Shown here: one piece after another, positions 24,648-33,456 of the stretch
Numbering within the stretch: position 1 is the stretch's first letter
How the letters are laid out: every line of letters starts with the position of its first letter
Source: Bacteroidales bacterium
Lineage (GTDB): Bacteria > Bacteroidota > Bacteroidia > Bacteroidales > UBA932
NCBI GenBank assembly: GCA_028707695.1
Contig: JAQWAL010000008.1
Location: 7,278 to 61,414, forward strand
Direction: 5' to 3'
DNA length: 54,137 bases
The notes under the pieces: generated by a model
What the model saw: only the letters and a program-made list of their open reading frames with translations
Databases searched by the model: none
What the model was told of the DNA's origin: nothing
Position numbers and translations under genes: made by a program

Positions 24648-24657
24648 CAAAAAAAAA

Positions 24658-25884
24658 GTGATACCAGAGATAAAAATCAAAGACTACTCATATACACTTC
24701 CGGATAATAGAATTGCTAAATATCCTTTACCAGATAGAGACTCATCCAAGATTCTCATTTTTGAAGATGGAATCATTAGTGAAGACAAATTTTCAAATCT
24801 CGCTCGATTATTGCCACCAGATTCAATGATGGTATTCAATAACACAAAAGTGGTACCAGCAAGGTTGCTATTCAAAAAAGAGAGTGGTGCACATATAGAG
24901 GTTTTTTGTTTGGAACCATTTTTACCAGAAGAGTATAACTTATCCTTCGAAACTACAACATCCTGTAGTTGGTTGGCTGTTGTTGGTAACGTAAAAAAAT
25001 GGAAATCTGGATTCATTTATTTCGAAGATAATGGTATAGAACAAGCAAAAAGACACCAGTTAAAAGCGAGTCTTGTAGAGCGTATAGATGATAAATGCGT
25101 AGTACAATTCCATTGGCAATCTGGTTCATCTTTCTCAACCGTTATGGATACTTGTGGGAAAGTTCCTATCCCCCCATATTTGAACAGAGATTCAGAAGAT
25201 CAGGATACCGTAAGGTACCAAACCGTATATGCTCAATTCAAAGGATCAGTTGCAGCGCCTACTGCTGGTTTGCACTTTTCTGAACATGTGTTGACTTCTC
25301 TTGCAAAAAATGGAATTACTAGTGAAAATATTGTATTACATGTTGGTGCAGGAACTTTTTTACCAGTTAAGGCAGATCAGATATCTTCTCATAAAATGCA
25401 TTCTGAACCATTTAGTGTAACTTTTGGCTTTTTGGAAAAATTATTGAGACAATTAAGGGAATCCAATCCAGTAGTTGCAGTTGGCACTACATCTGTGAGA
25501 ACTTTGGAGAGCCTGTACTGGTTGGGTGTTAAATGCATGAAAGGTGAGTCACCGGAAAATATAAACCAATGGGAACCATATGAATACAATAGTAAATTTT
25601 CTGTTGATGACTCTTTGTCAGCACTCCTGAAATGGATGAAAGATAATAACCGGAACCATTTGGAGAGAAAAACAGAAATAATAATAGTTCCTGGATATGA
25701 ATTCAAACTGGTAGATATACTTATCACAAATTTCCACCAACCAAAAAGCACTCTGCTTCTTTTGATTGCAGCTTTCACTAAAGATAGATGGAAAGATATT
25801 TATGATTATGCCCTTGAAAATGAATTCAGATTCCTGAGTTATGGAGATAGTTCCTTGTTATTCAGGGATAATAGGAGAGTTTAG
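24658..25884 (+). CDS. queA: S-adenosylmethionine:tRNA ribosyltransferase-isomerase
   Basis: QueA moves the ribosyl part of SAM to 7-aminomethyl-7-deazaguanine in tRNA to form epoxyqueuosine. The 408-residue sequence begins, from a GTG, with IPEIKIKDYSYTLPDNRIA, and the expected blocks follow: MMVFNNTKVVPARL, GKVPIPPYLNR, APTAGLHFSE, LHVGAGTFLPV and ITNFHQPKSTLL. The GTG is favoured because the family's DYxLP motif needs these residues and no ATG is near. Its last 27 bp overlap the tail of the minus-strand YyaL-like gene. Operator-like sites upstream suggest control by the adjacent XRE protein, which would be unusual for a tRNA-modification gene. Confidence 0.95.
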   Translation: MIPEIKIKDYSYTLPDNRIAKYPLPDRDSSKILIFEDGIISEDKFSNLARLLPPDSMMVFNNTKVVPARLLFKKESGAHIEVFCLEPFLPEEYNLSFETTTSCSWLAVVGNVKKWKSGFIYFEDNGIEQAKRHQLKASLVERIDDKCVVQFHWQSGSSFSTVMDTCGKVPIPPYLNRDSEDQDTVRYQTVYAQFKGSVAAPTAGLHFSEHVLTSLAKNGITSENIVLHVGAGTFLPVKADQISSHKMHSEPFSVTFGFLEKLLRQLRESNPVVAVGTTSVRTLESLYWLGVKCMKGESPENINQWEPYEYNSKFSVDDSLSALLKWMKDNNRNHLERKTEIIIVPGYEFKLVDILITNFHQPKSTLLLLIAAFTKDRWKDIYDYALENEFRFLSYGDSSLLFRDNRRV

Positions 25885-27615
25885 ATATTTGTCAATTTTA
25901 TTTGCCCAACTAGAAAGGAAAATAGATGATCCGACCAAATTTGGTGTAATGTTTTCAATTTGACCACGAGCAATGTCAAGGTATCTTTTGTTGTTTGTAA
26001 TTTCAAATAAATCAATAAGGTTTCCAGCCATAATCGAGTTCCCGGAAGGCCTGACTATATCAAGGTTGGACTCTCTTTTGAAAGGGATGGTTTCATGATT
26101 AGGTCCAATCTCTGATTTTCCAAACATGCCATTTTCCTTTTTGAAGAAATTTTGCATGAGAAAGTCAGTGTAATTGATAGCTACACTAAGGAACTCTTTG
26201 TTTTTAAATACTTTGTACAAGTTCAAAGATGCCTGGATAAAATATGAATAATCAGATAGGTATCCTTTAAGATATTTTTCATTGTTGCAAGTGTATCTGT
26301 ATAATCTGCCATCTGATGAATCAACATTGTTGTAGACAATAAATTCGAATGTTTCCACAGCAGACTTATACAAATCAATATCGTTCAAATATTGCGAAGC
26401 CAATGCCAATGCACTAACCAAAGTAGCATTCGACGAAGTTATAATCCTGTTGTCTTTGTAGTAACCTCTGTGTTCAGAACGACGATCCCTGAGCATTTTC
26501 AAGTTTGGCTTTGTAATTATCTTATATGTATTATCTTTCCTTTGTAATGCTTTTTTTGTGAACAGGTCGGTTTCTGAATTGATTCCTAGTGCATCTGAAA
26601 TTTCTTTATAGTCTGTTGGGAATAATATTTTGATTTCGTTTAAGGAATAGAAGTAATAGTCAATATTCTCAACTTTGTCCAGGATTGTGGTTGAGTTGAC
26701 ATATCCACCCTGATTGCTTTTAAGCTCATTGGAAATAAATTGGAAAATCAGGTTTGCAGTAGTCCTGTATGACTCTTTATTGAATAGCTTGAAAGCAGCA
26801 GAGTATAACATCAAAAAGCGGCTGTTTTCTTCCAAGGTCTTTTCGTACAAGGGGAAACTGCAGGAGTAATCCTGAGCTTGCCTGAAAAAACCACCGTCTA
26901 CAACATCAAAAAGAGCCGAAAATTGCAAATGGTCCAATATCTCTTCTGTCTTTTTCATGTATTTCTTGTTACCACTGGAAGATATATAATCCAATATTGT
27001 ATTCAAAGCAGAGGGATTCGGAGTGAATGGCTTGGTTTTGTATATGAAACCATTATTGAACATCTGGTAAAACCATGAGTCAACATACTGTTCCATTAAT
27101 ATTTTGCTAATAGGAGTAGGATTTGATATATCCTTAATAATCCCTGTATTAAGGGCACTTATAGAAAGTGTCTCTGCAAGATCATTTAATCTTTCTCTTT
27201 TTTCCTCTTTTACTCTAAGTAGTGTTTGTGCAATGGTTAAAAAATTTTCCGGATCACATTCGGAAAAAGCAACTATAGGCCTTCTGTCAGGCATGATGAA
27301 CATGTTCATTGGTCCATAAGAAAACTCATTGTTGATAAACATTAAATCCAAGGCCAATAAGAAAGATTCAGGTTTGTCCTCCTTGTCTTCTATTAAGGAA
27401 ACAAAGTTGTCATTCAATATTTTCTGTACCCGTAAGTCTTTGAAAAGTTCTAAGGAAGACTCCCTTATTCCTACATTACTTATATAACCAATATGCAAAA
27501 AAATCATTTTATCCTCTTGCTGGACTTTGTTCAAAAGTTCTTCGGTAAGTGAAAAGTGCCAGTTTACACCTTTTTCACAAAACATTTTTATATATGGAGA
27601 GCAACTTTTAAACAT
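25858..27615 (-). CDS. YyaL/SSP411-like protein with degenerate thioredoxin-like domain
   Basis: The 585-residue protein aligns with the YyaL/spermatogenesis-associated protein 20 family: an N-terminal thioredoxin-like (DUF255) domain of about 130 residues and an alpha/alpha barrel like N-acylglucosamine 2-epimerase. The family entry NPVDWYPW is reduced to GVNWHFS, and the usual STCHWCHVM active site reads IGYISNVGIRESS, with both cysteines gone. The barrel still shows DGGFFRQAQD (family-like GGGFFRY region) and a late DIVRPSGNSIMAGNL block. Function of the family is not settled; here redox chemistry by the CxxC is impossible. It is convergent with queA (27-bp tail overlap) and divergent from the acyl-CoA ligase gene (36 bp). 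Confidence 0.72.
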   Translation of the reverse strand: MFKSCSPYIKMFCEKGVNWHFSLTEELLNKVQQEDKMIFLHIGYISNVGIRESSLELFKDLRVQKILNDNFVSLIEDKEDKPESFLLALDLMFINNEFSYGPMNMFIMPDRRPIVAFSECDPENFLTIAQTLLRVKEEKRERLNDLAETLSISALNTGIIKDISNPTPISKILMEQYVDSWFYQMFNNGFIYKTKPFTPNPSALNTILDYISSSGNKKYMKKTEEILDHLQFSALFDVVDGGFFRQAQDYSCSFPLYEKTLEENSRFLMLYSAAFKLFNKESYRTTANLIFQFISNELKSNQGGYVNSTTILDKVENIDYYFYSLNEIKILFPTDYKEISDALGINSETDLFTKKALQRKDNTYKIITKPNLKMLRDRRSEHRGYYKDNRIITSSNATLVSALALASQYLNDIDLYKSAVETFEFIVYNNVDSSDGRLYRYTCNNEKYLKGYLSDYSYFIQASLNLYKVFKNKEFLSVAINYTDFLMQNFFKKENGMFGKSEIGPNHETIPFKRESNLDIVRPSGNSIMAGNLIDLFEITNNKRYLDIARGQIENITPNLVGSSIFLSSWANKIDKYLNSPIIPE

Positions 27616-27651
27616 TTGTTTCTATATTTATGCAAATTAACCTAGACTATC

Positions 27652-29502
27652 ATGAAAAAACGGACAATTATCGATTTGTTTGAAGAATCTGTTGCAATGT
27701 ACCCAGACAACACCCTTCTTCTGGAAAAGACAAACAACGAATTCATGCCCACCTCTTATTCAAAGTCAAAGCTTATCGCAGAACAAATTGGCGCAGGGCT
27801 TTGTTCATTGGGTTTTTCGAAAGGAGATCATGTTTCAATCCTCTCTGAAGGTCGTAATTATTGGATTCTTGGAGAATTAGGTATTTTTTATGCTGGAGGG
27901 ATTAATGTACCCATATCAATAAAGATAGAGGAAAGCAGCGAATTGCTTTTTAGATTCAACCATGCAGAGGTTGACACAATAATGGTTTCTTCCAGGCAAA
28001 TCCATAAGGTCAGGGCAATCAAGCCAAAGCTGGAGTTTCTCAAAAGGGTTATATGCTTTGACAAACTGGACAATTATCAAGAAGATGAATTTTTTATTGG
28101 AGATGTGATAGAAAAAGGGAAAAATTTCTTAGAAGAAAATTATGTCCAGTTCAAATCTATTGCGCGGTCAATCAATAATGATGACTATGCTACCATTACC
28201 TATACTTCAGGAACAACTGCCGACCCCAAAGGGATAATATTGACTCACAGGAATTATACGGCCAACGTAGAGCAATCCCTATCTTGCATGTCCATTCCTC
28301 CCGGAAAAAGGATGTTGATTATACTGCCTCTTGACCATTGTTTTGCGCATGTGGTGGGATTCTATATCATGATTGCAACCGGATCAGTAGTTGCCACCGT
28401 TCAGGCAGGGAAAACAGGTATGGACACACTCAAAAACATTCCTATCAACATAAAAGAAGTCAAGCCAAATATTTTATTATCCGTACCAGCACTAGCAAAA
28501 AGCTTCAGGAAGAATATTGAAAACAATGTGAAATCCAAAGGCACGTTTGCTGTCAAATTATTCGAGTTATCATTGAAAATAGCATATGCATACAATAGAG
28601 AGGGTTGGAACAAAGGTGGCGGATTATCTTTTTTGCTTTACCCAATTGTAAAATTGGCAGACAGTTTGTTTTTTTCAAAAGTAAAACTTGCAATGGGTGG
28701 TGAATTGGAGTTTTTTGTTGGTGGCGGAGCACTTCTTGACATAGAAATGCAAAAATTCTATTATGCATTGGGTATTCCCATGTTCCAGGGTTACGGGCTC
28801 TCAGAAGCAACTCCGGTTATTTCTACAAATGTACCTCATAAACATAAACTTGGATCTTCGGGAATTCTGGTTTCACCCATGGAGCTTAAGATACTTGATG
28901 AAAATGGTAATAATATGCCATTTGGCAAACATGGGGAAATAGTAATCAAAGGAGAGAATGTAATGGCGGGCTACTGGAAAAACGAGGTTGCAACCAAAGA
29001 AACTATAAGAAACGGATGGTTGCATACAGGTGATCTCGGTTACATGGATAAAGATGGTTTCCTTTATGTACTAGGTAGGTTCAAATCACTTCTTATATCT
29101 AGTGACGGAGAAAAATTTTCACCTGAAGGCATAGAAGAAGCAATCATGGGTAACTCCTCTATTATACAGCAAATTATGTTATATAATAATCAATCACCTT
29201 ATACCATTGCCATTATTGTAGCAGATAAGTCAAAGTTAAAGGGTAAGGAACTTGTGGATGCTGTACAAAAAGAGTTATCAAAGTTCAAGAAAGGAGGGGA
29301 GTTTGAAGGAATGTTTCCTGAAAGATGGCTGCCGGCTACATTCATATTGGCCAAGGAGCCATTCACAGAACAAAATAAAATGATCAACTCTACTATGAAA
29401 ATGGTACGGTCAAAAGTTGAAGCAGCCTATTCCAATCAAATTTTGTTTGCCTATACAGCTGAGGGTAAGAATATTCATAACACTTATAATCTTGAAAATT
29501 AA
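27652..29502 (+). CDS. AMP-dependent acyl-CoA synthetase (long-chain fatty acid-CoA ligase type)
   Basis: It would activate a carboxylic acid, probably a fatty acid, to its CoA or another thioester through an acyl-adenylate. The 616-residue protein contains TYTSGTTADPKGIILTH (AMP-binding P-loop), the gate region FQGYGLSEATPV, the hinge block GWLHTGDLGYMDKDGFLYVLGR and a late STMKMVR segment that keeps the catalytic Lys position. The layout fits the bacterial FadD15/long-chain ligase branch. The M28 peptidase gene begins inside its last codons (TTG at 29492), and an acyltransferase follows, so lipid metabolism is a likely context. Substrate chain length is not evident. Confidence 0.88.
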   Translation: MKKRTIIDLFEESVAMYPDNTLLLEKTNNEFMPTSYSKSKLIAEQIGAGLCSLGFSKGDHVSILSEGRNYWILGELGIFYAGGINVPISIKIEESSELLFRFNHAEVDTIMVSSRQIHKVRAIKPKLEFLKRVICFDKLDNYQEDEFFIGDVIEKGKNFLEENYVQFKSIARSINNDDYATITYTSGTTADPKGIILTHRNYTANVEQSLSCMSIPPGKRMLIILPLDHCFAHVVGFYIMIATGSVVATVQAGKTGMDTLKNIPINIKEVKPNILLSVPALAKSFRKNIENNVKSKGTFAVKLFELSLKIAYAYNREGWNKGGGLSFLLYPIVKLADSLFFSKVKLAMGGELEFFVGGGALLDIEMQKFYYALGIPMFQGYGLSEATPVISTNVPHKHKLGSSGILVSPMELKILDENGNNMPFGKHGEIVIKGENVMAGYWKNEVATKETIRNGWLHTGDLGYMDKDGFLYVLGRFKSLLISSDGEKFSPEGIEEAIMGNSSIIQQIMLYNNQSPYTIAIIVADKSKLKGKELVDAVQKELSKFKKGGEFEGMFPERWLPATFILAKEPFTEQNKMINSTMKMVRSKVEAAYSNQILFAYTAEGKNIHNTYNLEN

Positions 29503-31135
29503 TTTATACAGACTTTTTGCAGGAGTAATTCCAATTATTGCAGTCATAATTTTATCTTTGAACACTTATCATTTGCCCAACACTTCAGATGGTACCAATG
29601 ATCATTTTTCTGCATCCAACGTACAATTGGATATCAAAATTATTGCCAACGAGCCTCATTCAATAGAACATCCTCTTGAAAGGGATGTTGTAAGGGATTA
29701 CTTATATAAAAGGTTAAAGAGTTTCGGAGACAGTGTAGATTATTATTTCTACGATTCTCTACCTTTTTCCAATAAGGGTTTTATCGATATTGGAAACCTG
29801 TTTGCTGTGTATGAACCAGAAGGAAAAACTCCTGATTCATATGTTTTGCTCATGGCGCATATGGATTCAAGGTTTGCCAATAACGTGAAAGGTAAAACCG
29901 TCTACTCATATGGTGCTGCGGATGATGGGTACGGAATTGGGGTAATACTGGAATTGCTGAGAGTTGTCCAAACCTTCCAAGACCAATGGAAACATGGGGT
30001 TAAGATTCTTTTTACTGATTCAGAAGAATATGGACTTTATGGTATAAGTAAAGCTTTCAATGAAGATAATCAAATATTTGAAAATGTTTCTTTAATACTA
30101 AATTTTGAAGCTCGAGGTGTAAAAGGACCTGCCATCTTGTTCGAAACGTCTCCGGGTAACAATAATATAATTGAGCTTTACAAAAAAGCTCGAATTCCTG
30201 TTGCATATTCACTTACATCTGCTGTCTATAATTTATTGCCAAACTACACCGATTTTACAGTAGTAAAGGATAATCTTCCCGGAATGAACTTTTCTGTTAT
30301 CGATGACCTTAATTTCTACCATACTGACAAGGATAATTTTGACAACATATCAACTCGTTCCATTCAACATTATGGTGAACAAGTTCAGCCGATGTTAAAG
30401 GAGTTCTTGTTAAACGAAAATTATTCAAATCCCGCTTTCTTTAAGTCAAAAGCAAACAAGGTATACTTCACCATGCCTGCTGTAGGGCTAATTCAATTAC
30501 CAGAAACTACCTACTTGATTGTTATATCTTTTTTACTGGCTATATTTATTTTATTTACTCTGTTTTATATTATACAATCTAAAGTAAGGATTGTAAATAT
30601 ATTCAAAATGATCCTGCATAACCTCTTTTTGGTTTTATTCACTTCTTCATTGGCTTTTTTGTTTGCCAAATTGCTTGCCCAATGGAATGGTCTTGAATAT
30701 CAAGTGGTAAACTTAGCATATGTAGAATATGAATATTTCCATATTGCTATTTTCCTTGTTCTTTCGTCATTGCTTTACATATCGATATTATTGTCAAAAA
30801 CAAGGAAGGGTGTCAAATTGATGGAAATGGAGGCCTCTGCTATTATCTTATTATTTACAATTGCAATTGCAATGCATATATTCATGGGAGATAGTGTGTT
30901 GTTTTTTGTTCCATTGGCTTTTGGTATAGTTTCTTATTGCATAAAACTATTTACATCCAACCCGTTCTTCCCAATAGTATCGATAATTTTCATACTTCTT
31001 TTTGCCATAACACTCTTTTATTTGTTGGCAGTAGCCTTGACAATAGGCTCTTTGTTTATAATCAATGCATTGATTTTATTATATTTATCAGTATTAACAC
31101 CATTGTCCCTTTTTTATTTGAAGCCAACTGATTAA
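29492..31135 (+). CDS. M28-family membrane metallopeptidase
   Basis: The 547-residue protein starts, in my reading, at the TTG 29492 (MKINLYRLFAGVIPIIAVII), overlapping the acyl-CoA ligase by 11 bp; no ATG is available before the catalytic domain. A first membrane helix at about residues 7-25 is followed by an M28 zinc peptidase domain: LMAHMDSR (His, Asp), AADDGYGIG (bridging Asp), TDSEEYGLYG (catalytic Glu and ligand Glu), LNFEARGVKG, and His in NFYHTDKDN. The C-terminal 220 residues contain about six to eight hydrophobic helices, like FXNA/ERMP1-type peptidases. It probably trims peptides at the extracytoplasmic face. The start is the least sure point. Confidence 0.82.
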   Translation: MKINLYRLFAGVIPIIAVIILSLNTYHLPNTSDGTNDHFSASNVQLDIKIIANEPHSIEHPLERDVVRDYLYKRLKSFGDSVDYYFYDSLPFSNKGFIDIGNLFAVYEPEGKTPDSYVLLMAHMDSRFANNVKGKTVYSYGAADDGYGIGVILELLRVVQTFQDQWKHGVKILFTDSEEYGLYGISKAFNEDNQIFENVSLILNFEARGVKGPAILFETSPGNNNIIELYKKARIPVAYSLTSAVYNLLPNYTDFTVVKDNLPGMNFSVIDDLNFYHTDKDNFDNISTRSIQHYGEQVQPMLKEFLLNENYSNPAFFKSKANKVYFTMPAVGLIQLPETTYLIVISFLLAIFILFTLFYIIQSKVRIVNIFKMILHNLFLVLFTSSLAFLFAKLLAQWNGLEYQVVNLAYVEYEYFHIAIFLVLSSLLYISILLSKTRKGVKLMEMEASAIILLFTIAIAMHIFMGDSVLFFVPLAFGIVSYCIKLFTSNPFFPIVSIIFILLFAITLFYLLAVALTIGSLFIINALILLYLSVLTPLSLFYLKPTD

Positions 31136-31151
31136 ATATTTGTTAACTTTG
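31117..31151 (+). promoter_or_regulatory. Promoter of the acyltransferase gene
   Basis: TTTG at 31117-31120 and TAACTTTG at 31144-31151 are separated by 23 bp and match the Bacteroidota -33 and -7 elements. The -7 box ends 19 bp before the ATG at 31171. Confidence 0.5.
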
Positions 31152-31170
31152 TTTTTTTAAATAATCTGTG

Positions 31171-32301
31171 ATGTCACAAGACAAATATAAGGATATTAGG
31201 CCCTATATGGGAGAAGAGGAGTCAGCTGCTTTGTCCAGGATAGCAGCTCATCCCATATTGAAGGATATTTCTTCGTTCCTTTTCCCAGGAAAGAGTTCGG
31301 AGGATTTGAAAAATCTGATAGCCTCATTGAAAAGTGTATCGGAGTTCCAATCAAAAGTAATGCTATATGCAATCAAAAAGATTGTAAATGATACTTCCAA
31401 AGAGCTGACATACTCCGGTCTTGGAACAATCTCTGTTCCCAAGCAAAGACTTTTGGTTTCCAACCATAGGGATATCATGCTGGATTCTGCCATAATACAA
31501 GTTATACTTCACATAAATGATTTACCAACTTCTGAGATGGCTGTAGGGGATAACCTTGTGACTGACCCGTTCATGGAAGATGTTGCCAGGTCAAACAAAA
31601 TGATCAAAGTAATAAGGTCTGGCAACTCGAGGGATATCTACAAATCTTCTCTTTTACTCTCTGAGTATATACGTGAAAGTATCACTAGTTGCAACTCCTC
31701 TGTATGGATTGCTCAGAGGAATGGCAGGACTAAGGATGGATTGGACTTGACAGAACAAGGTTTGCTTAAAATGCTTGATATGAGTGGAAGTGGTGTTTTT
31801 GCAGAAGATTTTGACAAACTGTCAATAACTCCTGTTTCCATCTCTTATGAATACGAACCTTGTGATTTCTTGAAAGCTCGGGAATTGTACATTTCAAAAA
31901 GAACCAAGTATAAAAAATCCCCAGGTGAGGACCTGAACAGTATTTTGACCGGGATCATGCAATTCAAAGGTAACATCCACATACATTTTTGCAACCCAAT
32001 AACAAGGGCTGAGTTGGAACATTGCTCTACACTTGACAAAAATGAAAAATTCAAGAAATTGGCAGAAATCATAGACGAAAGGATTTACCAATCTTACCGT
32101 ATCTGGAAAACCAATATGATGGCCTACGACATAATCAACTCTTCCAATAAATACTTCGGGGAGTATACACAGGAAGAGTTGAATGATTTTAAGCAGTACT
32201 GTGAGTTGAAAATAGCCGGTTTTGACGGGGACAAAGACGAAATAATGGAGATTTTCCTTTCCATCTATTCAAATCCTGTCATAAGGGCCGTTTCAAAATA
32301 G
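31171..32301 (+). CDS. PlsC-like glycerophosphate acyltransferase
   Basis: The protein has 376 residues from the ATG at 31171 (a GTG three bases earlier adds one residue). The acyltransferase catalytic motif reads VSNHRDIMLDSA, with His99. The usual NHxxxxD spacing is altered, the second Asp lying one residue further (or at 101), a form I associate with Bacteroidota members of the family. The second motif is seen as WIAQRNGRTKDG. There is no clear membrane helix, so binding to the membrane is probably peripheral. It would acylate glycerol-3-phosphate, lysophosphatidate or a related lipid. The preceding acyl-CoA ligase could supply activated acyl groups. Confidence 0.78.
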   Translation: MSQDKYKDIRPYMGEEESAALSRIAAHPILKDISSFLFPGKSSEDLKNLIASLKSVSEFQSKVMLYAIKKIVNDTSKELTYSGLGTISVPKQRLLVSNHRDIMLDSAIIQVILHINDLPTSEMAVGDNLVTDPFMEDVARSNKMIKVIRSGNSRDIYKSSLLLSEYIRESITSCNSSVWIAQRNGRTKDGLDLTEQGLLKMLDMSGSGVFAEDFDKLSITPVSISYEYEPCDFLKARELYISKRTKYKKSPGEDLNSILTGIMQFKGNIHIHFCNPITRAELEHCSTLDKNEKFKKLAEIIDERIYQSYRIWKTNMMAYDIINSSNKYFGEYTQEELNDFKQYCELKIAGFDGDKDEIMEIFLSIYSNPVIRAVSK

Positions 32302-32309
32302 CTTACCCA

Positions 32310-33212
32310 TCAAGATTCCTTCTTGACAAAAACATCAAGCTGAGGAGGGAATGGAAAATTGAATCCTTTTTTAGGATAAGTGCTGTATATAGCTTCATTG
32401 ATTTCAAAATACAAATCCCAAAAATCCTCTGTTTTAACCCAACATCTGGCTACAATCACAATTGAGCTGTCGGCCATTTGGTCCAACGCAGCAAAGGGTG
32501 CTGCAGGATTATCCAGAACCCTTTCATCTTTGGCCAACATATCCAATATAAGTTGTTTTGCAGAGCTTACATCATCTCCATATGCCAAGCTGATTTTCCA
32601 TTCAACCCTCCTGAAACCGGTTTGCGAAAAATTATTAATAATACCATTGGATAGAGGTCCATTAGGTACTATAATGAGCCGGTTATCAGGAGTAGTGAGG
32701 TATGTGCTGGTAATCTTGATTTCTTTAACTGTTCCCATATAGCCTTGGGCTTCTATGAATTCTCCCACTTTAAACGGTTTGAATAGCAGAATCATCACAC
32801 CACCCGCAAAGTTTTGCAATGTTCCGCTCATAGCCATACCAATTGCAACACCACCAGCTGCCAATAATGCGGCAAATGAAGTTGTGTTTATTCCCAATAT
32901 ACCTATGATTATTATTACCAGAAGTATATTCAAGGAGATAGAGATGAAACTCAAGAGAAAACTTCTCAATGATGGATCTATCTCCTTTTTTTCCATAACC
33001 AACCTGGTTAGTCTCTTTGCCTTTTTTATTAGCCAGGCTCCGGCGACATAAATGACAACGGCCAGCAAAACATTCATGGCAAAAGGAACCACCAAAGCCC
33101 ATATACTGGCAAGCAGTTCATTTGCAGGCATAGATGATATTGTTGATAGCTTTTCTGCAATTTGTTCGGTAGACAGCGAGTCTACTTGTAAGTAACTAGT
33201 TAATAGTAACAT
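32310..33212 (-). CDS. mscS: Small-conductance mechanosensitive channel (MscS family)
   Basis: The 300-residue protein has three membrane helices in the N-terminal half (about residues 42-68, 88-110 and 113-135) and the pore-lining TM3 pattern of small Gly/Ala residues, GGVAIGMAMSGTLQNFAGG. The cytoplasmic beta domain begins FKVGEFIEAQGYMGTVKEI and keeps VPNGPLSNGIINN. It protects against hypo-osmotic shock by releasing solutes. It is convergent with the acyltransferase gene, and its promoter region contains a paired operator (33233-33265) with the same geometry as that of the serine hydrolase gene, so it is probably regulated rather than constitutive. Confidence 0.93.
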   Translation of the reverse strand: MLLLTSYLQVDSLSTEQIAEKLSTISSMPANELLASIWALVVPFAMNVLLAVVIYVAGAWLIKKAKRLTRLVMEKKEIDPSLRSFLLSFISISLNILLVIIIIGILGINTTSFAALLAAGGVAIGMAMSGTLQNFAGGVMILLFKPFKVGEFIEAQGYMGTVKEIKITSTYLTTPDNRLIIVPNGPLSNGIINNFSQTGFRRVEWKISLAYGDDVSSAKQLILDMLAKDERVLDNPAAPFAALDQMADSSIVIVARCWVKTEDFWDLYFEINEAIYSTYPKKGFNFPFPPQLDVFVKKES

Positions 33213-33232
33213 ACTTTAATTTTTTAACATAT

Positions 33233-33265
33233 AACACATATGTTTTACTGTATAACACGTATGTT
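33233..33265. promoter_or_regulatory. Paired operator before mscS
   Basis: AACACATATGTT (33233-33244) and AACACGTATGTT (33254-33265) are AACA-N4-TGTT palindromes 21 bp apart. The proximal one ends 20 bp before the mscS ATG at 33212, almost the same distance as in the serine hydrolase promoter (22 bp). The lysine operon promoter on the other strand is about 120 bp further, so this site more likely serves mscS. Confidence 0.65.
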
Positions 33266-33383
33266 TTATGCTTTATTAATAAGTGCTTTAAGTTCGATTG
33301 TTTGTAGTTCACAAAATTACACAATTTATTCCAGAAAATGAAATAAAGGTCTCTTTTAAGCTCTGCTAATCACTAATTATATC

Positions 33384-33414
33384 TTGTTTTAAGTGAATAA
33401 AATTACTAATTTTG
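33384..33414 (+). promoter_or_regulatory. Promoter of the lysine fermentation operon
   Basis: TTG at 33384-33386, a 20-bp spacer, and TAATTTTG at 33407-33414 form the best Bacteroidota promoter in the window. Transcription would begin near 33421, leaving a leader of about 36 bases before the ATG at 33457. I see no second promoter of this quality inside the operon. Confidence 0.7.
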
Positions 33415-33456
33415 CCAAATTGAACCTTTCATATTAACATACTAATATTTACTGCA

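Larger units (their letters stand above)
24171..24657. other. AT-rich 487-bp regulatory intergenic region
   Basis: No reading frame is convincing here on either strand. The interval holds three operator-like palindromes near the XRE gene (24189-24247), two more toward queA (24535-24546, 24601-24612), a partial copy atatgtaaag at 24301 and the queA -7 box at 24640. The middle part (about 24330-24520) is very AT-rich, with many ATAT steps and no motif I can name. Confidence 0.7.

Noticed and set aside
33233-33414. Control of the lysine operon by the paired operator at 33233-33265.
   Set aside because: The operon promoter is about 120 bp from the nearer operator, while the mscS ATG is 20 bp away on the other side with geometry equal to the serine hydrolase promoter. 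Long-range action is not excluded.
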